DNA of 64,000 nt from Streptomyces litmocidini. GTDB lineage: Bacteria; Actinomycetota; Actinomycetes; Streptomycetales; Streptomycetaceae. The position numbers and the translations under genes are program-made. Shown here one piece after another: positions 32,030-39,517 of this stretch. Within the stretch, counting starts at the first letter, position 1; every line of letters begins with the position of its first letter. The notes below the pieces were generated by a model. It saw only the letters and a list, made by a program, of their open reading frames with translations. It made no database searches and was not told where the DNA came from. The stretch covers positions 212,175 through 276,174 of the forward strand of contig NZ_BMTQ01000012.1 of NCBI RefSeq assembly GCF_014649755.1, given 5' to 3'.

Positions 32030-33163
32030 TCAGCTCTTGACCGCGGTGGCCTTGGTCGCCTTCGCGGTCTTGCCGGCGGGAGTCGGGACGCCCTTGGCGT
32101 CGTCCGCACCAACCGCGTCGGCGGAGCCCGCCGCGTCCGCGCCCGGCTCGGCCGAGGGAGCCTCGGGCCGGACGCCGACGCCCAGCTTCTCCTTGATCTT
32201 CTTCTCGATCTCGTTGGCGAGATCGGGGTTGTCCTTCAGGAAGTTACGGGCGTTCTCCTTGCCCTGGCCGAGCTGGTCGCCCTCGTACGTGTACCAGGCG
32301 CCGGCCTTGCGCACGAAGCCGTGCTCCACGCCCATGTCGATCAGGCCGCCCTCGCGGCTGATGCCCTGGCCGTAGAGGATGTCGAACTCGGCCTGCTTGA
32401 AGGGGGGCGCGACCTTGTTCTTGACGACCTTGACGCGGGTGCGGTTGCCGACCGCGTCCGTGCCGTCCTTGAGGGTTTCGATGCGACGGATGTCGAGGCG
32501 CACCGAGGCGTAGAACTTCAGGGCGCGGCCACCGGTCGTGGTCTCCGGCGAGCCGAACATCACGCCGATCTTCTCGCGGAGCTGGTTGATGAAGATCGCG
32601 GTGGTCTTGGACTGGTTGAGCGCGCTGGTGATCTTCCGGAGGGCCTGGCTCATCAGACGGGCCTGGAGGCCCACGTGCGAGTCGCCCATCTCGCCCTCGA
32701 TCTCCGCACGCGGGACGAGCGCGGCGACGGAGTCGATGACGATCAGGTCGAGGGCGCCGGAGCGGACGAGCATGTCGACGATCTCGAGGGCCTGCTCGCC
32801 GTTGTCCGGCTGGGACAGGATGAGGTTGTCGATGTCGACGCCGAGCTTCTTGGCGTACTCGGGGTCGAGGGCGTGCTCGGCGTCCACGAAGGCGACCTGG
32901 CCGCCGGCCTTCTGGGCGTTGGCCACGGCGTGCAGGGTCAGGGTCGTCTTGCCGGAGGACTCCGGTCCGTAGATCTCCACGACACGGCCGCGCGGCAGGC
33001 CGCCGACGCCGAGGGCGACGTCGAGGGCGGTCGAGCCGGTGGAGATCACCTCGATCGGCTCCTGGGTACGGTCGCCCATGCGCATCACGGCGCCCTTGCC
33101 GAATTGGCGTTCAATCTGTGCGAGCGCGGCGTCGAGCGCCTTCTCGCGGTCGGTTCCTGCCAT
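32030..33163 (-). CDS. recA: Recombinase RecA
   Basis: This 377-aa ATP-dependent strand-exchange protein starts MAGTDREKALDAALAQIERQFGKG. Walker A is EIYGPESSGKTTL near residue 70, with MRR-type LIVIDSVAALVPRAEIEGEMGD and QLREKIGVMFGSPETTTGG for loop 2 and the ATP cap. The C-terminal tail is acidic/Ala-rich. The longer frame to 33262 has no support; ATG 33163 is the standard start. A LexA-type box lies about 140 bp upstream, so SOS induction is expected. recX follows directly. Confidence 0.98.
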   Translation of the reverse strand: MAGTDREKALDAALAQIERQFGKGAVMRMGDRTQEPIEVISTGSTALDVALGVGGLPRGRVVEIYGPESSGKTTLTLHAVANAQKAGGQVAFVDAEHALDPEYAKKLGVDIDNLILSQPDNGEQALEIVDMLVRSGALDLIVIDSVAALVPRAEIEGEMGDSHVGLQARLMSQALRKITSALNQSKTTAIFINQLREKIGVMFGSPETTTGGRALKFYASVRLDIRRIETLKDGTDAVGNRTRVKVVKNKVAPPFKQAEFDILYGQGISREGGLIDMGVEHGFVRKAGAWYTYEGDQLGQGKENARNFLKDNPDLANEIEKKIKEKLGVGVRPEAPSAEPGADAAGSADAVGADDAKGVPTPAGKTAKATKATAVKS

Positions 33164-33304
33164 GGGTTCCACCCGGTTTGCTTGAGTCGATCGCTTCATG
33201 TGAAAGACGCTAACCCCTGCCACTGACAATGGGCCCCGACGTCCCCTCCGCCCTGTGGACAACCCGGCGACAAGCCCGTGATTCCAAGGGTCGGGCTTCC
33301 ATGA

Positions 33305-33316
33305 GAATGGATGTTC
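33305..33316 (-). promoter_or_regulatory. LexA (SOS) box upstream of recA
   Basis: On the minus strand the site reads GAACATCCATTC within CGAACATCCATTCT, a near match to the actinobacterial CGAAC-N4-GTTCG consensus. I recall this same 12-mer as the recA SOS box in other Streptomyces. It lies about 142 bp before the recA start. Confidence 0.75.
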
Positions 33317-33382
33317 GATTTTAGTGTCAAGCGCGCCACGCGGTCCCCGGAGGAGTCCCGGGGGACGGCCTCCACCGGCGCT

Positions 33383-34162
33383 TCAGCGACGCTTCACCGG
33401 CAGCAGTTCCGGGCGCTTGGCCCGCCGGTCGTCGCCCGACGAACGGCCGCACAGGCGCCGGCCGAGCCAGGGGCCGAGGAAGGATCCGGCCCAGCGGAGT
33501 TCGGCGGCCACCGCGCCGAGGCCCCTGGGAAGGGCCTGCGGGGGCAGGGGGTGGGTCCAGGAGTCGTCGGAGCCGGGCAGCGCGAGGGCGTGGGCGACGG
33601 CCGCGGCGATGCGGGCGTGGCCGATCGGTCCGGCGTGCAGCCGGTCGGGGCTCCACAGCCGGGGGTCCTCGACCACGGGGTGGCGGGAGGTCTCGACGAC
33701 GGTGACGCCGTGCCGGCGCGAGGCCTCGCGGATCCGCTCGTTGAGGGCCTCGACGCGGGGGCCGAGGGGGCGGGCGAGCGGGGTGACGCGGCCGACGTCG
33801 GGAAAGGTGAGGGTGGCGACGCGGGCCCCCTGCGCGGTCAGCGCGGCGAACATCGCCTCCAGGTGCCCGGCCGTCGCGCCCGCGTCGAAGCGCGGCCGCA
33901 GCAGGTCGTTGACGCCGGCGACGACCGTGGCGAGGTCCGGCCGGAGCGCGAGGGCGGGGCCGAGCTGCTCGGCACGGACCTGCCCGGCGAGACGGCCCCG
34001 TACGGCCAGGTTGGCGTAGAGCACGTCGGACCGCTCGCGGGCGAGCAGCTCCGCGAACCGGTCCGCCCATCCGCGCAGCCCGTCGGCGTCGTCACCGTCG
34101 CCGAGCCCTTCCGTCTGGCTGTCGCCCAGCGCGACGTACCGCAGAAACGTGCCGTCCGACAT
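33383..34162 (-). CDS. SGNH/GDSL-family hydrolase
   Basis: This 259-aa esterase/lipase-like enzyme has block I YVALGDSQTEGLGD with the nucleophile Ser near residue 15. Block III is TVVAGVNDLLRP, and block V is SPDRLHAGPIGHARIA with the Asp-x-x-His near residue 180. There is no signal peptide, so it is probably cytoplasmic. The C-terminal tail is basic. The ATG at 34162 follows an A/T-rich promoter-like block. Substrate unknown. Confidence 0.9.
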   Translation of the reverse strand: MSDGTFLRYVALGDSQTEGLGDGDDADGLRGWADRFAELLARERSDVLYANLAVRGRLAGQVRAEQLGPALALRPDLATVVAGVNDLLRPRFDAGATAGHLEAMFAALTAQGARVATLTFPDVGRVTPLARPLGPRVEALNERIREASRRHGVTVVETSRHPVVEDPRLWSPDRLHAGPIGHARIAAAVAHALALPGSDDSWTHPLPPQALPRGLGAVAAELRWAGSFLGPWLGRRLCGRSSGDDRRAKRPELLPVKRR

Positions 34163-34570
34163 GGACCCCGCCTTCCCTCATCTCCGAGCATCACCCGGAT
34201 CTTGCCCCCCTCCCTCTCTATATTCACTTTCTTTACTAAACAACTCGGCAATCAAACGGGGGGAAGCGCCCCGGCCTGTCCTTCGACCCACGTCCCTCCG
34301 CGTCCCCGGCGGCGGCCGCCCGTCCCCCCGGGGCCCGCCGACGCCCTCGCGGCGGGAGCCGCCCTGCCGGCCGTGCTGCCGCTGTGGGCGGGCACCGCGC
34401 CGCCCCTGGCCGAGCGGGCGGCCGCGCCGAGCACGCTCCGGTTGCCGGTGCCCGCCCTGCCGGCCGTCACCCCGGTCCTGATGACCGTCCGGGCCTGGGT
34501 CCGGCACGCCTTCCGGCACCGGGTGGCGGGTCCTTCGCACCTCTGAGCCCGTGGGACGGAACCCGGCGCC
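34163..34570. other. 408-bp intergenic region with an A/T-rich promoter block
   Basis: At 34205-34260 the composition drops sharply to A/T-rich (TATATTCACTTTCTTTACTAAAC), very unusual in this window. It is probably the promoter of the SGNH hydrolase gene (minus strand TTGTTT...AATATAG). The rest, 34280-34550, is GC-rich and reads in one + frame as a Pro/Ala/Leu-rich segment without start or family match. I do not call a gene there. Confidence 0.5.
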
Positions 34571-35977
34571 TCAGGACTCCTTCTTGTGGTGCAGGGCCTT
34601 CTGCAGTCGGGCCACGACCGCCTCGCCGTACCTGCGGTGGCCGTGGACGCGCGGGTCGTCCGTGACGTCGTACCGCTTCACGTACGCCCCGAGGAAGGCC
34701 TGGAGGGTGGCGACGGCCGGAATGGCGATCAGCGCGCCGACGGCCCCGAGCAGCGCCGTCCCCGCGATGACCGAGCCGAAGGCCACCGCCGGGTGGATGT
34801 CCACGGTCTTCGAGGTGAGCTTCGGCTGCAGCATGTAGTTCTCGAACTGCTGGTAGATCACGACGAATCCGAGCACCCACAGGGCGTACCAGGGGTTGAC
34901 CGTGAAGGCGATCAGCATCGGCAGGGCGCCGGCGAGATAGGTGCCGATGGTCGGGATGAACTGCGAGACCAGGCCGACCCACACGGCGAGCGCCGGGGCG
35001 TACGGCACGCCCAGGATCTCGAAGAGCACGAAGTGCGCGATGCCCGAGATGAGGGCCATCAGCCCGCGCGAGTAGAGGTAGCCGCCGGTCTTGTCGACGG
35101 CGATCTCCCACGCCCGCAGCACCTCGGCCTGCCGGGCGGGCGGCAGGACGGAGCAGAGCGCGCGGCGCAGCCGGGGGCCGTCGGCCGCGAAGTAGAACGC
35201 GAAGAGGAAGATCGTCAGGAGCCGGAACAGTCCGCCGAGGACGGTGGCGGAGACGTCCAGGACGCCGGACGCGCTGTTCTGCACGTACTTCTGCAGCCAG
35301 TCGGAGCTGAGCACGCTGTCCTGGACCTCGACGCGCGAGAGGTCCGTGTGGAAGTTCTGGTTGGTCCAGTTGATCAGCGAGTCGAGGTACTTCGGGAAGT
35401 TCTCGACCATGTCCACGATCTGCCCGGCCAGCATCGAGCCGAGGAGGACGACGAAGCCGAGGCCGAAGACCGTGACGGCGAAGAAGACGAGGAAGGTGGC
35501 GAGGCCGCGGCGCATCCCGCGCGCCGCCATGCGTCCGACGGCCGGCTCGATGGCGAGGGCGAGGAAGAAGGCCAGCAGGATGTTGACGAGCAGGCCGACG
35601 AGTTGGTGGAAGGCCCAGTTGCCCAGCAGGAAGACGGCGTAGAGCGCGAGGGCGAGCACGAGGGCGCGGGGCAGCCAGCGCGGCATCCGCGCGGCCCCGG
35701 CGGCCGGGCCGGCCGCCGCCTCCGGCGGCACGGTCGTCGGAGGCGCGGGCGCGGTCGTCGGAGGCGCGGGCGCGGTCGCGACGGCGCTTCTCCTCGCCCC
35801 CGCGTCGGCGGCCGGATCCGGCGTCACGCCGGCACTCGGGTCCGGAGAAGCAGGCACGCCGGCACTCGGGTCCGGCTCCGGCTCCGGGGAAGCCGTCGCG
35901 TCCGGCACTTCGGGTGCGTCGTTCGGCTCGGTCTTGTCGGTGTCGTCAGTCGGGGCCACTCCGCCAGTCTCGCGCAC
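34571..35977 (-). CDS. AI-2E family transporter (PerM-like)
   Basis: This 468-aa membrane protein begins with about 95 Pro/Ala/Asp/Glu-rich cytoplasmic residues containing DPSAGV and APAPPTT repeats. The eight-helix AI-2E/PerM core follows: LVLALALYAVFLLGNWAFHQLV, LLVNILLAFFLALAIEPAVGRMAARGMRRGLATFLVF, a large soluble segment, and FIPTIGTYLAGALPMLIAF. Homologues move varied substrates, so transport of autoinducer-2 should not be assumed. The start is uncertain: GTG 35977 or GTG 35959 (VAPTDD), neither with a good ribosome binding site. Confidence 0.88.
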   Translation of the reverse strand: MRETGGVAPTDDTDKTEPNDAPEVPDATASPEPEPDPSAGVPASPDPSAGVTPDPAADAGARRSAVATAPAPPTTAPAPPTTVPPEAAAGPAAGAARMPRWLPRALVLALALYAVFLLGNWAFHQLVGLLVNILLAFFLALAIEPAVGRMAARGMRRGLATFLVFFAVTVFGLGFVVLLGSMLAGQIVDMVENFPKYLDSLINWTNQNFHTDLSRVEVQDSVLSSDWLQKYVQNSASGVLDVSATVLGGLFRLLTIFLFAFYFAADGPRLRRALCSVLPPARQAEVLRAWEIAVDKTGGYLYSRGLMALISGIAHFVLFEILGVPYAPALAVWVGLVSQFIPTIGTYLAGALPMLIAFTVNPWYALWVLGFVVIYQQFENYMLQPKLTSKTVDIHPAVAFGSVIAGTALLGAVGALIAIPAVATLQAFLGAYVKRYDVTDDPRVHGHRRYGEAVVARLQKALHHKKES

Positions 35978-36042
35978 CGGGCGGACATTCCGCCCGGGCC
36001 CCCACGGGATCCCCCTCGGTCACCCGGCGGTTCGTCTTCCGG

Positions 36043-36237
36043 TCACCGCCTGTCGGCCGGTACGTCGACGGCCGCGCAGACGGCACGCCACACGTCCTTC
36101 GCCTCCCAGCCCGCGTCCAGCGCCTCCCGTACTGTCCGGCCCCCGAGCTCCGCCATCACGTGGTCGCGAGCGAAGGACTCGGCGTAGGACGCACCGAAGT
36201 GGTCGGCCATCCGTTCCCAGAAAATCGTCAACCGCAT
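36043..36237 (-). CDS. DUF3046 small protein
   Basis: This 64-aa protein starts MRLTIFWERMADHFGASYAESFARDHVM and continues LGGRTVREALDAGWEAKDVWRAVCAA. It matches the actinobacterial DUF3046 family usually found near recA. Function unknown. The ATG at 36237 is 79 bp from the divergent repeat-protein gene. Confidence 0.88.
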   Translation of the reverse strand: MRLTIFWERMADHFGASYAESFARDHVMAELGGRTVREALDAGWEAKDVWRAVCAAVDVPADRR

Positions 36238-36316
36238 GAATCCAGTATCCCGCTCCCAAGAGTGCAGCCCGCTCCCCAGGCCTTGTCACCGCGGTTTTCC
36301 GCCCTACGGTCGGAGC

Positions 36317-37243
36317 ATGGCCGAAAACCCCCTCCCCTCGCCCTCGACCCCCCTGGCCCGCGCCGAGCGCTTCGTCTGGCTGACGGCCCGCGTCCTCGAA
36401 CAGCGCCGGTTCGCCTACCACTTCCTGCGCGGTGGCGCGGACCAGGTCGAGACGGCCCTCATGGCGTACCTCAACGAGGACGGCGGTTACGGACACGCCC
36501 TCGAACCGGATCTGCGCGGCCCGGTGAGCCAGCCCCTGCACACCGCGCACGGGTTGCGGGTCCTGGACACCATCGGCCGCTGCGGAGGACTGCGCGTGGA
36601 GCGGATCTGCCGCTACCTCACGGAGGTGTCCACGCACGACGGGGCGCTCCCCGCGGTCCACCCCTCCCAGCGCGGCTACCCCTCGGCGCCGTTCCTCCCG
36701 GTCGTCGACTCCCCGCCGAGCGCCCTGCTCTCGACCGGCCCGGTGGTCGGCGTGCTGCACCGCAACCAGGTGTGGCACGCGTGGCTGTTCCGGGCCACCG
36801 AGTTCTGCTGGTCGGCCGTGGAGTCGCTGGAGAAGCCCCACCCGTACGAGATCCAGGCGGCCGTCGCCTTCCTGGACGGCGCACCCGACCGCCCGCGCGC
36901 GGAGGCGGCCGCCGACCGGCTCGGGCGGCTCGTCCGTGAGCGGCGGCTCGCCCTCCTGGACCCCGACCAGCCCGAGGACCACTCGACGGCGGACGGGTAC
37001 GCGCCCGGCGGGGTCCTCCACCCGCACGACTACGCGCGCGTGCCGGACTCGCTCGCCGGGCGCTGGTTCACGGACGCGGAGATGGCCCGCTCGCTCGACC
37101 GGCTGGAGGCCGACCAGCAGGAGGACGGCGGCTGGCCGGCCCGCCGGGACGCCTGGGCGCCCGGCTGGGCGCTGGAGTGGCGGCCGATCGCCACCATCGA
37201 GGCACTGCGCACCCTCCGGGCGCACGGCCGCGCGATCGGCTGA
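36317..37243 (+). CDS. Prenyltransferase/squalene-cyclase-like alpha-toroid protein
   Basis: This 308-aa protein has two QW-like repeat signatures: YLNEDGGYGHALEPDLRGP near residue 45 and LEADQQEDGGWPARRDAWAPGW near residue 265. It lacks an obvious DxDD catalytic motif. It may be a cyclase-fold relative with a non-cyclase role. The ATG at 36317 has CGGAGC just upstream; an upstream ATG at 36236 is in frame but unsupported. I do not recognise a specific function. Confidence 0.75.
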   Translation: MAENPLPSPSTPLARAERFVWLTARVLEQRRFAYHFLRGGADQVETALMAYLNEDGGYGHALEPDLRGPVSQPLHTAHGLRVLDTIGRCGGLRVERICRYLTEVSTHDGALPAVHPSQRGYPSAPFLPVVDSPPSALLSTGPVVGVLHRNQVWHAWLFRATEFCWSAVESLEKPHPYEIQAAVAFLDGAPDRPRAEAAADRLGRLVRERRLALLDPDQPEDHSTADGYAPGGVLHPHDYARVPDSLAGRWFTDAEMARSLDRLEADQQEDGGWPARRDAWAPGWALEWRPIATIEALRTLRAHGRAIG

Positions 37244-37255
37244 GGCGGGACGTCG

Positions 37256-37331
37256 GGCCCGGACCGGCAGGGCCGGCGGTCAGGGGCCCGACGAGCCCGG
37301 ACCTGCAGGGCCGGCGGTCAGGGGCCCGACG
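37256..37331. repeat. ~37-bp direct repeat x2
   Basis: Two adjacent copies of a GC-rich unit containing GCAGGGCCGGCGGTCAGGGG are followed by further degenerate CGGGCCGGGG repeats to about 37410. This fills the 205-bp gap between convergent genes. No coding sequence. Confidence 0.7.
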
Positions 37332-37448
37332 GGCCGGGGCCCTGCGGCCGGGAGGCCGTCGGGCCGGGGTCGGGCGTCGGGCCGGGGCCGGGCCGGCCGG
37401 CCCGGCACGGGGCGGGGCGGGGCGGAGGGCCGCCCGCGGTCGTCGCCG

Positions 37449-37757
37449 TCACCAGCCCAGGGCCCGGACCCCCGCGGTGACGGCGACGGCCGCGCCCACG
37501 ACGACCAGGAAGGGCGCGCGCAGGACGAGCGCGACGGCGGCCGCGGCGAGCCCGGCGGCCCGGGCGTCCAGGACGAGGTCGCCGTCCGCGCTGAAGGTCT
37601 GCTGGGCGGTGAGCGCGGCGAGGAGCGCGACGGGGAGCAGGGCGGCGAGCCGCTGGACGAGCGGGCGTTCCAGCGCTCCCGCGGGCACGAGCAGGCCGGC
37701 GAGCTTGACGAGGTAGCACCCGGCGGCGGTGAGGGCGATCGCGATCCAGACGTTCAT
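37449..37757 (-). CDS. azlD: AzlD-family branched-chain amino acid export subunit
   Basis: This 102-aa small membrane protein has four hydrophobic segments (WIAIALTAAGCYLVKLAGLLVP, RLAALLPVALLAALTAQQ, and two more). It is the small partner of AzlC. Its ATG at 37757 overlaps the azlC stop by 4 nt (ATGA). Together they would export branched-chain or related amino acids. An AraC-type regulator lies upstream in the same direction. Confidence 0.9.
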   Translation of the reverse strand: MNVWIAIALTAAGCYLVKLAGLLVPAGALERPLVQRLAALLPVALLAALTAQQTFSADGDLVLDARAAGLAAAAVALVLRAPFLVVVGAAVAVTAGVRALGW

Positions 37758-38494
37758 CGGGAGTCCTTCTCTCGTCCGGCGGGGGCGGTGCGCCGGCCCC
37801 GGGCCCAGAGCACGGCGGGCGCGGCGAGGGCGGCGGCGAGGACCGGGACGCCGGCGGGCAGGACGGGCAGCAGCCCGAGGCCGAGCAGGACGGCGATCCC
37901 GGCGGTGGCGCGCTCGGTGGCGGACTTCAGCATGGGGGCGAGCAGGGCCAGGAAGACGGCGGGGCCGGCCGCGTCGAGGCCCCAGGCCGCGGTGTCGCCG
38001 ATCGCCTCGGCGCCGAGCGCTCCGAGGAGCGTGGTCAGGTTCCACAGGACGTACAGGGTGAGGCCGGTGACGGTGAAGCCGATCCGGGCGGCCCTGCGGC
38101 TCGGCTGGGGGAGCGCGACGGCCGTGGTCTCGTCGATCACCCAGTGCGCCGCGAAGGGCCTGACGGCCTTCGGCAGGGCGAGGAGCTGGGAGAGCCGCAG
38201 CCCGTAGAAGGCGTTGCGGGTGCCCAGGAAGAAGGCTCCGGCGGCGGCCGTGAAGGGGTTGCCGCCCGCGGCGAGCGCTCCGACCAGGGCGAACTGCGAG
38301 GCGCCGGTGAAGACGAGCAGGCTGAGGACGCAGGTCTGGAGGACGCTGAGGCCGGAGCCCGCCGAGGTCACGCCGAAGGCGAAGCCGGAGAGCCCGACGG
38401 CGACGCCGACGCCGAGCGCGTCGCGGACGACGGCCGCGTCGGGCTTGGCCGGGGCGTCGTCGCGTATGACGGGGGGTGCTGTCTGTTCTGCCAC
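37754..38494 (-). CDS. azlC: AzlC-family branched-chain amino acid permease
   Basis: This 246-aa membrane protein has the AzlC hallmarks FAFGVTSAGSGLSVLQTCVLSLLVFTGASQFALVGALAAGG and FFLGTRNAFYGLRL, with HWVIDETTAVAL near residue 120. It forms a two-component exporter with AzlD. The gene is 54 bp downstream of the AraC-type regulator and probably cotranscribed with it. Confidence 0.92.
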   Translation of the reverse strand: MAEQTAPPVIRDDAPAKPDAAVVRDALGVGVAVGLSGFAFGVTSAGSGLSVLQTCVLSLLVFTGASQFALVGALAAGGNPFTAAAGAFFLGTRNAFYGLRLSQLLALPKAVRPFAAHWVIDETTAVALPQPSRRAARIGFTVTGLTLYVLWNLTTLLGALGAEAIGDTAAWGLDAAGPAVFLALLAPMLKSATERATAGIAVLLGLGLLPVLPAGVPVLAAALAAPAVLWARGRRTAPAGREKDSR

Positions 38495-38548
38495 GTCAGG
38501 GACGTTACGGGGCCGGTCCGGGCCCGGTCTTGTACGTTCTTGCGCCGG

Positions 38549-39427
38549 TCACGTCCCCGCGTCGGCCCTCGGGGTCCACCGGCCCGTGCCCCGCGCGCGT
38601 TGGTAGGCGCCCGGCGGCACCCCGACACTGCGGGTGAAGTGCCGGCTGAGGTGCGACTGGTCGGTGAAGCCGACGGCGGCGGCCGCCTCCGCCGGGGGCG
38701 TCCCCGCGTCGAGGAGCTGTCTGGCCCGGCGTACGCGCGCGTCGGTCAGCCAGGTGTGCGGAGGCATCCCGTACGCCTCGCGGAAGGCGCGGAGCAGGGC
38801 GAACGGGCTGGTGCCGAGGTCGGCGGCGAGCCGCTCCAGGGTCGGCGGCTCGACCATCCCGGCCTCCAGGACGTCACGCGCGCGCGCCGCGTTCCGGGCG
38901 CCCGCCGAGCGGGGCGGGAGCGGGGCGACGAGCCCGCCGTGGCTGCGCAGCAGCCTGGCGGTGACCAGGCGCAGGAGGCTGTCCGCGGCGAGCGCGTTGC
39001 CCTCCTCCGCGGCCCGGTGGACGCCGACCACGAGCTGTGCGGCGTACGGGTCGTCGACGACGGGCGAGGTGAAGCCCGCCTCTCCGCGCAGGGCGAGGGT
39101 GTCGGCGGCGATCGACCGGACGATCTCCGCGTCCGGGTAGATCGTCCGGTAGGTCCAGCCCTCGGGCACGCCCGCGTGCCCGGTGTGCGGGGTGTCCGGG
39201 TTGACGAGGGCGATCTGTCCCGGCCCGGCGTGGACGAGCCGGTCGCGGTGGTGGAAGGCCTCGACGCCCTCGGTGATCGCGGCGAAGACGAAGGACTCGT
39301 GGGTGTGCCGGGCGAAGGCCTTGCGGACGTAGTGGGCGTGCAGCAGGTCGACCCCGGGCAGCTCGGCGTACCGCCAGTACCGTGCCCGCTCCCCGCTCGC
39401 GCCTTCCGTCTCCGCACCCCTGGCCAT
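38549..39427 (-). CDS. AraC-family regulator with N-terminal cupin
   Basis: This 292-aa regulator has an N-terminal cupin-like sensing domain (HTHESFVFAAITEGVEAFHHRDRLVHAGPGQIALVNPDTPHTGHAG). The C-terminal AraC HTH pair starts at about residue 185 (LERLAADLGTSPFALLRAFREAYGMPPHTWL and AAAAVGFTDQSHLSRHFTRSVGVPPGAY). It precedes azlC-azlD on the same strand, so it probably controls this amino-acid export pair. It is divergent from lhr. Confidence 0.92.
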   Translation of the reverse strand: MARGAETEGASGERARYWRYAELPGVDLLHAHYVRKAFARHTHESFVFAAITEGVEAFHHRDRLVHAGPGQIALVNPDTPHTGHAGVPEGWTYRTIYPDAEIVRSIAADTLALRGEAGFTSPVVDDPYAAQLVVGVHRAAEEGNALAADSLLRLVTARLLRSHGGLVAPLPPRSAGARNAARARDVLEAGMVEPPTLERLAADLGTSPFALLRAFREAYGMPPHTWLTDARVRRARQLLDAGTPPAEAAAAVGFTDQSHLSRHFTRSVGVPPGAYQRARGTGRWTPRADAGT

Positions 39428-39517
39428 TCCCCCATTCTGCGCCCCTCCGCCGACCCGCGACGATCGGGATCCCCCACGTCCGGGCGGTTGTCAGTGGCCG
39501 GGTGCACGATGGGGGGC

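Noticed and set aside
34178..34546. Possible small genes in the gap between the AI-2E transporter and SGNH hydrolase
   Set aside because: Neither strand gives a start with a ribosome binding site or a recognisable family. The translations are compositional artefacts.
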